From: Streptomyces fungicidicus
Lineage (GTDB): Bacteria; Actinomycetota; Actinomycetes; Streptomycetales; Streptomycetaceae
Assembly (NCBI RefSeq): GCF_003665435.1
Contig: NZ_CP023407.1
Location: 558,001-622,000, forward strand
Reading direction: 5' to 3'
DNA length: 64,000 bases
Of the stretch, positions 47,564-55,718 are shown in pieces (position 1 is the first letter of the stretch; every line of letters starts with the position of its first letter). The notes under the pieces are model-generated. The model saw only the letters and a list, made by a program, of their open reading frames with translations, had not been told where the DNA came from and ran no database searches. The position numbers and the translations under genes are program-made.

Positions 47564-48253
47564 GTGACTCCGGCCTTCGACGACCTCCTCCGCCGCGCCC
47601 GTGCCCTGCCGCGGGGCGGGCGGCGCGCGGTCCTCGGCATCGCCGGCAGCCCCGGCGCGGGCAAGTCCACCCTCGCCGGAGAGCTGGTCCGGCAGCTGAA
47701 CGGCGCCGGGGAGCCGTGGGTCGCGCACGTCCCCATGGACGGCTTCCACCTCGCCGACGCCGAACTGGACCGGCTCGGCCGCCGGGACCGCAAGGGCGCC
47801 CCGGACACCTTCGACGCGGCGGGGTACGCGGCGCTGCTGCACCGGCTGCGCGAGGAGGAGTACGACGAGGTGGTGTACGCGCCCGGCTTCGAGCGGGTGC
47901 TGGAACAGCCGGTCGCGGGCGCGGTCCCGGTGCCGCCGGCCGCCCGGCTGGTGGTGACGGAGGGCAACTACCTGCTGCTGGGCACCGGTGCCTGGGCCCG
48001 GGTCCGGCCGCTGCTGGACGAGGTGTGGTTCTGCGTCCTCGACGAGGAGGAGCGGCTGCGCCGGCTGATCGCCCGGCATGTGGAGTTCGGCAAGAGCCCC
48101 GAGGAGGCGGCGGCGTGGGTCGGGCGCAGCGACCGGCGCAACGCCGAACTGGTCGCCTCGACACGGGGCGCGGCCGACCTCGTCGTGCCGGGGTCCGCGG
48201 TGCCGGGGCGGTCAAGGCCCGCCGAATCCGCCGACCGCGACGCGGCCCCCTGA
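47564..48253 (+). CDS. P-loop kinase of the phosphoribulokinase/uridine kinase type
   Basis: 229 residues. The P-loop is [18 protein letters not shown] (about residues 26-43). [20 protein letters not shown] follows, typical of the PRK/UdK/PanK-like nucleoside or sugar kinases, then [10 protein letters not shown] (the Walker B-like strand) and a lid in [20 protein letters not shown]. Close relatives are annotated as nucleoside or fructose kinases. Divergent position next to the GH65 and phosphoglucomutase operon hints at sugar metabolism. GTG start with CACACT 7 nt upstream and no ribosome binding site, perhaps leaderless. Confidence 0.83.
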   Translation: MTPAFDDLLRRARALPRGGRRAVLGIAGSPGAGKSTLAGELVRQLNGAGEPWVAHVPMDGFHLADAELDRLGRRDRKGAPDTFDAAGYAALLHRLREEEYDEVVYAPGFERVLEQPVAGAVPVPPAARLVVTEGNYLLLGTGAWARVRPLLDEVWFCVLDEEERLRRLIARHVEFGKSPEEAAAWVGRSDRRNAELVASTRGAADLVVPGSAVPGRSRPAESADRDAAP

Positions 48254-48413
48254 CCCGGGCTCTCCGCCGGGCGTGATCCCGCACGGTCCGGCCGCGGTGC
48301 CAGGCACGCCGTGGCCCGGCCTGCCATCTGCCCCTCGCCGGGGCTGTGTTCGGGGTGTTCCTGCCCGTGACGGCGGGCGGTGTGCTCGCCGTGCGCTGTC
48401 CCGTGCCGTGCCG

Positions 48414-48827
48414 TCAGCCGGTGCCCGGCCGGCCCGCGCGCTGGAAGGCGTCGGCGCTCACATGCGGCATCACGCTGCTCGCCACCCGGTAGCGACCGTT
48501 GGGGACCTCGGTGGAACGGTGGACGTGCACGGCGAGCGGGCCGGCCCACTCGTAGCCGTGGCGTGCGGCGTGCCTGGCCAGCCGGTCGGTGAGCGCCTGC
48601 CCGACACCGCTGCCGCGCCGGGTCAGCTCCTCGTGCACCGGGGCGGCCAGTTCCACGTCGTAGGCGTTGGGGACCATCACCCGGCCCGCCCGGCACACGA
48701 CGGCCTTGCTGTCGCACTCACGCCGCAGCGCGTCGACGAGTTCGGCCGACTCCCGGCCGGTCATCCGCCTCCACAGCGCCTCCCATCGGTTCTCCAGGGC
48801 CTTCTCCAGCACACTCAGGGCGCTCAT
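48414..48827 (-). CDS. Stand-alone DUF3662 (FhaA N-terminal) domain protein
   Basis: 137 residues, cytoplasmic. The sequence VLEKALENRWEALWRRMTGR (residues 6-25), DSKAVVCRAGRVMVPNAYDV and ADRLA-type helices match the N-terminal DUF3662 domain of FhaA, which normally precedes an FHA domain. Here no FHA domain is present. AGGTGA lies a few bases before the ATG. It is followed by nothing on this strand and preceded by a 58-aa gene 51 bp upstream. Confidence 0.82.
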   Translation of the reverse strand: MSALSVLEKALENRWEALWRRMTGRESAELVDALRRECDSKAVVCRAGRVMVPNAYDVELAAPVHEELTRRGSGVGQALTDRLARHAARHGYEWAGPLAVHVHRSTEVPNGRYRVASSVMPHVSADAFQRAGRPGTG

Positions 48828-48878
48828 GCTTTCACCTGCCGAAACATAGGGGCGGGGGACAGTGGGCGAACGGCGGGT

Positions 48879-49055
48879 TCACCGGCGTTCCGGTGCGAAG
48901 TCGTCGGGCCGGACCTCCGCCTCCTCCAGTGCCTCGCGCATCGTGCGGCCGGTGCCGCCCCGGGCGCGTGCCCCGTGCTCGGTGTGCTCGGCGTGCGGCT
49001 CGACGGTGTCGTCGGTGTCCCGGGTCTTCGGCCGGTTCTCCTCGGGGACGGTCAT
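48879..49055 (-). CDS. Small charged hypothetical protein (58 aa)
   Basis: A short gene with GGAG 9 nt before the ATG. It encodes 58 residues, strongly charged (MTVPEENRPKTRDTDDTVEP at the start; GRTMREALEEAEVRPDDFAP near the end). Third codon positions are almost all G or C. No domain is recognised. It is probably co-transcribed with the DUF3662 gene downstream. Confidence 0.6.
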   Translation of the reverse strand: MTVPEENRPKTRDTDDTVEPHAEHTEHGARARGGTGRTMREALEEAEVRPDDFAPERR

Positions 49056-49228
49056 GTCCGGTGGCTCCAGGTGTGATGAGGGGTCGCTGCTTCGCTGCGT
49101 CAGCGGGTTCCCCCGGGACGCGCGGGTATCCCCGGCGGAGCGGGTCCGGTGCCGCTACGGCGGGAAGACCGGCCGTCACGGTGGGTGGGCTATGTTGAAC
49201 CCTCGTGGGACACGAAGGAGGCGCACCG

Positions 49229-50146
49229 GTGCGATCGCCGCAGCAGGCACGCGCACAGGCGTCCGCGATCACCTCGGGGAAGACGGGCCGCGGTCCGGAC
49301 GTGTCCCCGACGGCCCAGCTCCGCACGCTGTTCGACCGGCCCCGGCTCTCCCCCGGCCAGCGGCGCATCGCCCAGTACCTGATCGAGCACATCACCGAGG
49401 CGGCGGTCCTGTCGATCACGGACCTCGCGGACCGGGTCGGGGTGAGCCAGCCCTCGGTGACCCGGTTCGCCTCGGCGGTCGGCTTCAGCGGCTATCCCGC
49501 GCTGCGCGAGAAGCTCCAGGCGATCACCCTCGGCGCACGGGCCGGCGGCCCCGCGGAGGAGACCGGGGGCAACGAACTCCAGGCGGCGGTCGACGCCGAG
49601 ATCGAGAACCTGGAGAACCTGCGGCGGGACTTCGCCGACGCCGACCGGTTCATCGAGACCGGCCGCCGGCTGGCCGCCTCCACGCCGCTGACCGTCCTGG
49701 GGCTGCGCATCTCCGTCTCGCTCGCCGAGTACTTCGCCTACGCCGCCCGCCGTGTCCACCCCGATGTGCGGCTGGTGACGCGGGGCGGCAGCGTCGCCTA
49801 CGACGCGCTGCTGCAGTCCCGGGAGGCGGGCGGCACCTGGGTGCTGGCCTTCTCCATGCCGCGGCACGCCCAGGAGACCCTGACGGCGGTGCGGGTCGCC
49901 CGCGGCGCCGGGCTGAAGGTCGCGCTGATCACCGACCTGGCGCTGGGCCCGATCGCGGACGAGGCCGACGTCACCTTCGCCACCGGCACCGGATCGCGGC
50001 TGGTGTTCGACTCCTACGCCGCTCCGGGCGTGATGTGCGCGGCACTGCTCCAGGCCATGACGGACGCCGATCCCGAGCGGACGCAGGCGCGGCTCGACGA
50101 GTACGAGCACGTCGCCGACGCGCACCGGTTCTTCCTCCGGGACTGA
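49229..50146 (+). CDS. MurR/RpiR family regulator with SIS domain
   Basis: 305 residues. The N-terminal HTH_6 (about 40-110) reads SPGQRRIAQYLIEHITEAAV, then LADRVGVSQPSVTRFASAVG. The C-terminal SIS domain (about 140-280) has LTVLGLRISVSLAEYFAYAA and a second half GGTWVLAFSMPRHAQETLTA. Such regulators respond to phosphosugars. The start is GTG 49229, 7 nt after GAAGGAGG; a GTG at 49205 is less likely. The intergenic region after it has an ATGAA-tgtt-TTCAT repeat that could be its operator for the next gene. Confidence 0.9.
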   Translation: MRSPQQARAQASAITSGKTGRGPDVSPTAQLRTLFDRPRLSPGQRRIAQYLIEHITEAAVLSITDLADRVGVSQPSVTRFASAVGFSGYPALREKLQAITLGARAGGPAEETGGNELQAAVDAEIENLENLRRDFADADRFIETGRRLAASTPLTVLGLRISVSLAEYFAYAARRVHPDVRLVTRGGSVAYDALLQSREAGGTWVLAFSMPRHAQETLTAVRVARGAGLKVALITDLALGPIADEADVTFATGTGSRLVFDSYAAPGVMCAALLQAMTDADPERTQARLDEYEHVADAHRFFLRD

Positions 50147-50188
50147 GCCGCCCCTGGCAGCCGCCGGGGGACATCCGCGCCAGCACGC

Positions 50189-50202
50189 ATGAATGTTTTC
50201 AT
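50189..50202. promoter_or_regulatory. AT-rich inverted repeat upstream of a strong promoter
   Basis: ATGAA-tgtt-TTCAT, just upstream of the -35 at 50209. It may bind the RpiR-type regulator encoded by the preceding gene, an inference from position and AT-rich dyad form. Confidence 0.4.
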
Positions 50203-50208
50203 ACGTCT

Positions 50209-50237
50209 TGAAAAGCACTTGGCATATATAAATACTG
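50209..50237 (+). promoter_or_regulatory. Sigma70-type promoter for the 124-aa gene
   Basis: TTGAAA (50209-50214), a 17-nt spacer containing CATATATA-type AT-rich DNA, and AATACT (50232-50237). This is one of the few near-consensus vegetative promoters in the window and the most AT-rich stretch in this part of it. Confidence 0.6.
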
Positions 50238-50280
50238 CTCACGGGTCGCCCACGCCCGCGGCGCCGCACACCCGGAAGCG

Positions 50281-50655
50281 ATGAACATGTCCGTGCCCAC
50301 CACGCGTCCCGGTCCCGACTGGCCCTGCCAGGTCAGGACTCCCGGCAGCTACGACTGGGAACGCTCGGCGGCCCGATGGCTGCGCGAGCTGGTGCCCGCA
50401 CGCTACGCGAGCTACCCGGCGTTCGTCCGGCACCCCGTGCTGCTGGCCCGGCACGCCCAGGTGCAGGTCGAGCACGAGATCCGGATGGCCCGCACCGCAC
50501 TGCAGACCGCCCGTGCCGACCTTCCCCGGATGGGACTGCACGAAGGAGTCATCGAGCACACCATCAAGCTCTACGCGGCCGAGGTCATGCAGCTCCAGCA
50601 CCTCGCCCGCAGCGTGCGCGCGGTCACCCAGGCCCTTGCCGGGGCGGGCCGCTGA
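50281..50655 (+). CDS. Hypothetical helical protein behind a strong promoter
   Basis: 124 residues (or 122 if the ATG at 50287, which is better spaced from GGAAG, is used). It is mainly helical: AARWLRELVPARYASYPAFV, then RHPVLLARHAQVQVEHEIRM and VMQLQHLARSVRAVTQALAG. No signal peptide or cysteine cluster. The family resembles uncharacterised Streptomyces proteins; no function recognised. It precedes the phosphatase gene by 90 bp. Confidence 0.75.
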   Translation: MNMSVPTTRPGPDWPCQVRTPGSYDWERSAARWLRELVPARYASYPAFVRHPVLLARHAQVQVEHEIRMARTALQTARADLPRMGLHEGVIEHTIKLYAAEVMQLQHLARSVRAVTQALAGAGR

Positions 50656-50745
50656 CCGCGGCCGCACCCGATACCCGCCACACCTCTCCCGCTCCGGGCG
50701 GCCCGGGGAATTCCGGTCCACAAATCGGACAACGAACCGGGAAAG

Positions 50746-53133
50746 GTGTGCGATGCTCATGGCGTGATGAGGGAGCCCGTTGTCCCGGTCGAGCCCGCAG
50801 CCGCTCCGGACCCGGCGGAACCGGCCGGGGTTCTCCACCGGCGGCGTGCCGAGATCGACCGGCTGCGCGGGCAGGCCTCGACGTCGGCCGTCGTGGAGCG
50901 GGCCACCGGGGTCGTGATGGCGCTGACCGGCTGCTCCGCCGACGCCGCGGGCGACACGCTGCTCCGGCGTGCCGAGGCGGCCCGCCGCACGCTGCTGGAG
51001 GAGTGCTGGATCACCCTGGGGGAACCGGCGTCCGCCCGCTCCGGTGAGCCTCCCGCGCGGCCGGACGGGGACACCGGGCCCGCGCCGGCCGTTCCGTCCC
51101 CTCCCGACGACGTCGCGGGAGCGCTGAGCCGCCTCGCCCGGGTCCTCGTGCACACCGCCACACCGCAGGAGCTGGCCCGGCGACTGCTGGAACACCTCGG
51201 ACCGGACCTGGGCGCCGACTCGGTCATGCTCTACGCCCGCCGCACCGGCGGTGGCCTCGAACTGCTCGGGCAGGCCGGATCCGGTGAGCGGCCGGCCACC
51301 CGGCGGCAGGGACCCCCGGTCGGCGAGGCCGCCGTGCTGGAGGTCCTGGAGACCGGTGAACCTCGCTGGCTGGAGGACCTGGCGGCGGACGGCGCCCGGC
51401 GTCCGGGGGCCGGCGAACCGGCGGAACCTGTTCGGTCCGGGGCCTTGCTGCCACTGCCCGGCGAGGACGGCTCCGAGGTGTGCCTCGGCGTGCTGCGCGG
51501 CCGCCCCGGCCCGTTCACCCCGCGCGACCGGGCCCATCTGCGGGGGGCCGTACGGCTGTCCGCCGGGCGGCTGCGCAGCTTCGCCGCACCGCGGGAGCCG
51601 GCGCCCGGCCCGCCGACCGACGCCGTACGCTCCGTGTTCGCGGCGCTGCCGGTCGCCGCGATGCTGCTGACCCCGCTGCGCGGCCCCACCGGTGAGCCCG
51701 AGGACCTGCGCGTCGAGGCCGTGACGGAACAGGCCGCCGACGTCCTCGACCACGACCGGGACGATCTGGGCGGACGGCGGCTGCGGGAGGTACGGCCCGA
51801 TCTGACCGACACCCCGGTGTGGCGGGGCTGCCTGGACGTGCTGGCCGGCCGGGACGGCTACGAGAGCGAGCCGTTCGCCCACCAGGAGGTGGTGAACGGC
51901 GTCCTCGAGTGGGCCACGTACTCGGTACGGGTGACCCGGACGGCGGGCGCGCTGCTCGTCACCTGGGTGCGGCACACCCCGCACGACCGGCAGGAGCAGC
52001 GCCTCGCCGACCTGCAGCGGCTGGGCAACCTCGGCTGGGCGAACTGGAACCTCTCCACCCGGGAGGCGTCCTGGTCGCCGCAGGTCTACACGATCCTCGG
52101 ACGGGATCCGGCGGACGGCCCCGTTCCCCTCGCCGGCATCCCGGAACTCGCGATGCCCGAGGACCGTTCCGCGCTGGCCCAGGCCGTCGACGGCCTGGTG
52201 CGCGAGGGCGTGGCCTTCGACGCCCGGTTCCAGATCGGCGGCACGCCCGGCGTCCGGCACCTGCGGCTGGTCGCCGAGGCGATGGCCGACAGGCACGGTA
52301 CGCCCGTCGAGGTGCACGGCTTCCTGCAGGACCTGACCGCGCGGCGCCGGGCCGAACTCGCCCTGGTGGAGAGCGAGCGCGCGATCCTCACCCAGCACGA
52401 CGTGCTCCAGTCCGAACGCGTCCTGGTGGCCCGGCTGCAGCACGCCCTGCTGCCGCTGCCCGAGGGGCCGGTGAACCTGGCCGGGCTGCGCGTGGAGGTC
52501 GCCTACCTCCCCGCCCAGTCGGGCACACACGTCGGCGGCGACTGGTTCAGCGCGATAGAACTGCCCGACGGGGATGCCCTCTTCGTCGTCGGCGACGTCG
52601 CCGGGCACGGGGTGGACGCCGTCGCCACCATGGCCCAGCTGCGGTTCACCGCCAAGGGCATGGTGATCACCGGGTCCTCGCTGACCGGGGCGCTCGCCCG
52701 GCTCAACACCCTGCTGCTGCACTCCCGCGACAGCCACGGCACCGCGACCATGGTCCTGGCCCGCTACCGGGCCGCGGAGCGGCGGCTGCTCTGGGCCCAG
52801 GCGGGACACACCCCGCCGCTGCTGCTGCGCGGCGGCAAGGTGACGTATCTGCGCCGCCCCGGCGGCATGCTGCTCGGCGGGTCCACCACACCGCGATTCG
52901 AGGAGGCCGAGTGCCGTCTCGAACCGGGCGACCGGGTCCTGCTGTACACGGACGGCCTGGTGGAACGTCCCCCGGAGAACATCGACGTGGGTCTCGGACG
53001 GCTCGCCGCGACCGTCGCCGCCCACCCCGGTGACGAGAGCGGGTCTTTGGGGACGCTGCTGGACGCAATGCTGGAGGTCGAGCGCCGCGACGACGTGTGC
53101 GTACTGGACATCCGGGTGCCCACGGACCGGTAG
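50746..53133 (+). CDS. SpoIIE-type phosphatase with ANTAR-like, GAF and PAS domains
   Basis: 795 residues, cytoplasmic. Residues about 30-90 look like an ANTAR helical domain (STSAVVERATGVVMALTGCS, ADAAGDTLLRRAEAARRTLL). A GAF domain is at about 125-285. A PAS domain follows (about 300-400: VFAALPVAAMLLTPLRG), then a PAS_3-like fold (about 425-540: LGNLGWANWNLSTREASWSP). The PP2C/SpoIIE domain runs from about 570 with YLPAQSGTHVGGDWFSAIEL and LFVVGDVAGHGVDA (metal-binding aspartates). It should dephosphorylate an anti-anti-sigma factor. ANTAR domains usually bind RNA, so their presence here is odd. The start is uncertain (GTG 50746 or ATG 50767); neither has a good ribosome binding site. Confidence 0.87.
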   Translation: MCDAHGVMREPVVPVEPAAAPDPAEPAGVLHRRRAEIDRLRGQASTSAVVERATGVVMALTGCSADAAGDTLLRRAEAARRTLLEECWITLGEPASARSGEPPARPDGDTGPAPAVPSPPDDVAGALSRLARVLVHTATPQELARRLLEHLGPDLGADSVMLYARRTGGGLELLGQAGSGERPATRRQGPPVGEAAVLEVLETGEPRWLEDLAADGARRPGAGEPAEPVRSGALLPLPGEDGSEVCLGVLRGRPGPFTPRDRAHLRGAVRLSAGRLRSFAAPREPAPGPPTDAVRSVFAALPVAAMLLTPLRGPTGEPEDLRVEAVTEQAADVLDHDRDDLGGRRLREVRPDLTDTPVWRGCLDVLAGRDGYESEPFAHQEVVNGVLEWATYSVRVTRTAGALLVTWVRHTPHDRQEQRLADLQRLGNLGWANWNLSTREASWSPQVYTILGRDPADGPVPLAGIPELAMPEDRSALAQAVDGLVREGVAFDARFQIGGTPGVRHLRLVAEAMADRHGTPVEVHGFLQDLTARRRAELALVESERAILTQHDVLQSERVLVARLQHALLPLPEGPVNLAGLRVEVAYLPAQSGTHVGGDWFSAIELPDGDALFVVGDVAGHGVDAVATMAQLRFTAKGMVITGSSLTGALARLNTLLLHSRDSHGTATMVLARYRAAERRLLWAQAGHTPPLLLRGGKVTYLRRPGGMLLGGSTTPRFEEAECRLEPGDRVLLYTDGLVERPPENIDVGLGRLAATVAAHPGDESGSLGTLLDAMLEVERRDDVCVLDIRVPTDR

Positions 53134-53141
53134 CGGACGGG

Positions 53142-53792
53142 TCAGCCCTCCGGGCGGCCGGTGTGGGACTCCAGCGCGAGCCGGGTGTCGTCGCCGTAGA
53201 CGCCGGTCTCGTCGCCCCGCACCCCGTACCAGAGCTGGAAACGGGCGACGGCGGCGGAAAGGGTCGCGTCGTAGCGGCCGTCGGTGGCGCCCGACCGGTA
53301 GACGTCCGGGATCCGCAGCAGCCGCTCCTGGAGCTCGGCCACCTCAGGACCCGAGTCGCCCTCGCGGAGGAACCCCTCCTCGGCGGGGACCCTGGCCGGC
53401 GCCGAGGGGGCGCTCGTCGCAGGAGCGGTCGCGGAGGGGCGCGGGGCGGGTGCGGCGGTGTCGCCGGCGACGCGCTCCACCGTGAGCAGCAGTGCGCAGC
53501 CGAAGCCGGCCACCGCCGCGGCGGCGACGGCGAGCGCCAGAGCGGCGCGGCGCCGCCCCGCCGGGTGCCCGGGCGCCGGCGGCGGGGCGGTGGGGACCGG
53601 AGGGATCTCCTGGGTGCTGTCCTCGGATCCGGCGGGCGGCCGTCGCGGCGGCACCGACTCGTATCCGCCCCGCCCCTCCTCCTCGCACTCCCGGAACAGT
53701 TCCGCGAGGGCGTCGGTGCGGCGCGGGCGCAGTACGCGGATGGGTTCCAGGGGCGGTCCGGGTGGCCGTCCCGGCTCGGACGGTGTCGTCAC
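53142..53792 (-). CDS. Membrane-anchored peptidoglycan-binding domain protein
   Basis: 216 residues from a GTG at 53792 (AGGAG 6 nt upstream). The cytoplasmic N-terminal 80 residues are proline-rich. A single transmembrane helix is at about 84-105 (ALALAVAAAAVAGFGCALLL). A Pro/Ala linker then leads to a C-terminal peptidoglycan-binding_1 domain (about 145-213: LREGDSGPEVAELQERLL, then YDATLSAAVARFQLWYGV). It should anchor to the cell wall from the membrane. No catalytic domain is present. Convergent with the phosphatase gene, and downstream of the ATP-grasp gene on the same strand. Confidence 0.85.
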   Translation of the reverse strand: MTTPSEPGRPPGPPLEPIRVLRPRRTDALAELFRECEEEGRGGYESVPPRRPPAGSEDSTQEIPPVPTAPPPAPGHPAGRRRAALALAVAAAAVAGFGCALLLTVERVAGDTAAPAPRPSATAPATSAPSAPARVPAEEGFLREGDSGPEVAELQERLLRIPDVYRSGATDGRYDATLSAAVARFQLWYGVRGDETGVYGDDTRLALESHTGRPEG

Positions 53793-53872
53793 ATCGCTCT
53801 CCTTCCTTGCCGTGGGCGGGAGTTGAGCAGCTACGGCAGGAGATACGCGGCGCGGACGTCACCGGTTCAGGC

Positions 53873-54712
53873 TCACGTCCCCGCGACGCCGCGGAGGAAG
53901 CGGCGCAGGGACGCCGCCATGGCGGACACGAACGCCTCCCGGCCCGCGTCGTCCAGAGCGTCGAGGGAGAGGTACGGGTTGAGGTCCTCCAGCTCCACCA
54001 GCAGCAGCTCGCCGCCCGGCGCACGGCAGGCGTCGACCCGCTGGATGCCGTGGTCGAGGACGTTCCACTCGATGAAGCGCCGGGCGAACTCCAGGTCGTC
54101 GGAGGTGGGTTCGTACGGCTGGAGCTGCCAGCGCCGCGCGGGGTCGGGGGCGTGGAGGGCGTACTGGAAGGAGTGGTCGACGAAGTAGAAGGAGATCTCG
54201 TGGACGAAGTCGATGTACGGCTGCACCAGCACGTCGCCGTCGGCCGGGCCGCCGGCCTCGTCGGCGGGGACGACCCGCAGCCCTATGGAGTCGGCGCCCA
54301 GCCGGGGCTTGACGACATACCGGTCCGCGCGGGGCAGCCGGTGCAGGTCCTCCGGCCGGCCGACGGTGGGGATCACCGGCAGGCCCGCCTCGGTCAGGTC
54401 GAGCAGGTACTGCTTGCCGGCCATGTCGCCGCGGCCGTCGAGCGGGTTGTAGACCGGCTTGCCGGTCGCCGTGGCGTGCTCCCGGAAGGCGGCGTAGGCC
54501 TCCTGGTACGCCAGCACGGGACCGCTGTTGCGGACCACCACGGCGTCGAAGCCGTCCATCAGGGCGACGGCGTCCCGCGGATGGCACAGCGCGAGGTCGA
54601 AGTGCTCGCGCAGCCGGGAGGTGAGGAAGACGTCCTCGTCGCCGTAGCGGCGCCCGCGGGCCGGGTAGGCGAGGTCGGTGACGTACAGGACACGGGGGCG
54701 TGCGGGCGGCAT
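53873..54712 (-). CDS. ATP-grasp family protein of unknown substrate
   Basis: 279 residues. The N-terminal domain reads RVLYVTDLAYPARGRRYGDE, VFLTSRLREHFDLALCHP. ATP-grasp features are KPVYNPLDGRGDMAGKQYLL, RYVVKPRLGADSIGLRVV (ATP lysine), and the metal-binding end ELLLVELEDLNPYLSLD. The ATG follows GGAGGAGC. It resembles glutathione-synthetase-fold ligases rather than graspetide maturases. No precursor-like peptide gene is adjacent; the nearest neighbours are a peptidoglycan-binding protein (80 bp downstream) and a divergent TetR gene. Confidence 0.82.
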   Translation of the reverse strand: MPPARPRVLYVTDLAYPARGRRYGDEDVFLTSRLREHFDLALCHPRDAVALMDGFDAVVVRNSGPVLAYQEAYAAFREHATATGKPVYNPLDGRGDMAGKQYLLDLTEAGLPVIPTVGRPEDLHRLPRADRYVVKPRLGADSIGLRVVPADEAGGPADGDVLVQPYIDFVHEISFYFVDHSFQYALHAPDPARRWQLQPYEPTSDDLEFARRFIEWNVLDHGIQRVDACRAPGGELLLVELEDLNPYLSLDALDDAGREAFVSAMAASLRRFLRGVAGT

Positions 54713-54829
54713 GCGGGCTCCTCCGGGACGGCGCTGGCTCGATCATAGGAACGGGCCCCGCGGGCCGGTCCGGCGGTACTGAGTTCCGTCCCGGGAGTGC
54801 ACGGAGTGCCACCCGTGGCCGCCCGGTGC

Positions 54830-54835
54830 TACGTT
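54830..54835 (+). promoter_or_regulatory. Candidate -10 of a leaderless transcript for the TetR gene
   Basis: TACGTT ends 6 nt before the ATG at 54842; no ribosome binding site is present. Confidence 0.4.
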
Positions 54836-54841
54836 CCGTGC

Positions 54842-55564
54842 ATGAGCTCCAGCAACGCGGCTCCGGCCCGCGGTGACGACGCCGGGAAGCCGCCGATGCG
54901 GGACGCCCTGGTCGCGGCGGCGTTCCGGCTGTTCCTGGAGCGCGGGTACGAACGGACCACCGTCGACGACATCGTGGCGCTCGCCGGGGTGGGGCGGCGG
55001 TCCTTCTTCCGCTACTTCCCGTCCAAGGAGGACGTGGTCTTCCCCGACCACGAGCGGTGCCTGGCGGACATGGAGGCGTTCCTGGCGGCGGGCTCCGGCG
55101 ACGACCAGCCGGTGCGCAGGGTCTGCGACGCCGCCCGGCTGGTGCTGCTGATGTACGCCGAGAACCCGGCGTTCTCCGTGCAGCGCTACCGCCTCACCAA
55201 GCAGGTGCCGGGCCTGCGGGCGTACGAGCTGTCCGTGGTGTGGCGGTACGAGCGCGCCCTCGCCGGGTATCTGCGGGCCCGTTTCTCCGGCCTCCGGGAC
55301 GGCGTCCTGCGGGCCGATGTGATCGCGGCGGCCGTGGTGGCCGCGCACAACAACGCGCTGCGTTCCTGGCTGCGTTCGGACGGGAAGGGTGACGCGGAGG
55401 CCGCGGTGGACCACGCGCTGGAGCATGTGCGGGCCGCGTTCGGCGCCGGGCCGGCGGTCACGGCGGGCGGAGGGTCCGACGACGTGGTGGTGGTCGTCTC
55501 GCGGCGCGGGGCGCCCCTGTGGCGGGTGGTGCAGGAACTGGAGACCGCGCTCGGACGCGGGTGA
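54842..55564 (+). CDS. TetR family transcriptional regulator
   Basis: 240 residues. The N-terminal TetR helix-turn-helix (about 20-66) reads DALVAAAFRLFLERGYERTT, then VDDIVALAGVGRRSFFRYFP and SKEDVVFPDH. The C-terminal ligand domain is helical, with RYRLTKQVPGLRAYELSVVW. The start at 54842 appears leaderless; the frame open to about 54797 includes the promoter. A palindrome in the promoter of the next gene (55606-55620) is a likely binding site. Confidence 0.9.
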   Translation: MSSSNAAPARGDDAGKPPMRDALVAAAFRLFLERGYERTTVDDIVALAGVGRRSFFRYFPSKEDVVFPDHERCLADMEAFLAAGSGDDQPVRRVCDAARLVLLMYAENPAFSVQRYRLTKQVPGLRAYELSVVWRYERALAGYLRARFSGLRDGVLRADVIAAAVVAAHNNALRSWLRSDGKGDAEAAVDHALEHVRAAFGAGPAVTAGGGSDDVVVVVSRRGAPLWRVVQELETALGRG

Positions 55565-55605
55565 ACCCGGCTCTCCGAATTGAGGGTACGGAGTGCCTTT
55601 ACGAG

Positions 55606-55620
55606 TGACACTCAGTGCCA
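55606..55620. promoter_or_regulatory. Palindrome inside the promoter of the Zn-ribbon/OB-fold gene
   Basis: TGACACT-c-AGTGCCA has arms that match at 6 of 7 positions. It lies between a weak -35 (TTTACG, 55598-55603) and a -10-like TACCCT (55621-55626), the typical place for a TetR-type repressor. The TetR gene is directly upstream. Confidence 0.55.
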
Positions 55621-55718
55621 TACCCTGTGGCTGTGCACGGTGGCACGGCGCGGCGGCAGCCGCCTGCCAAGTGGCCGCGCGCGCGGGATTCCGGGCCGAT
55701 TGCAGGGAGTTGACCAGC

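Noticed and set aside
48254..48413. Possible small gene between the P-loop kinase and DUF3662 genes
   Set aside because: No start codon with a ribosome binding site in a frame of good codon use, and no strong hairpin.
53873..54712. Second graspetide maturase
   Set aside because: No precursor-like peptide next to it and the N-domain does not resemble ribosomal peptide maturases.
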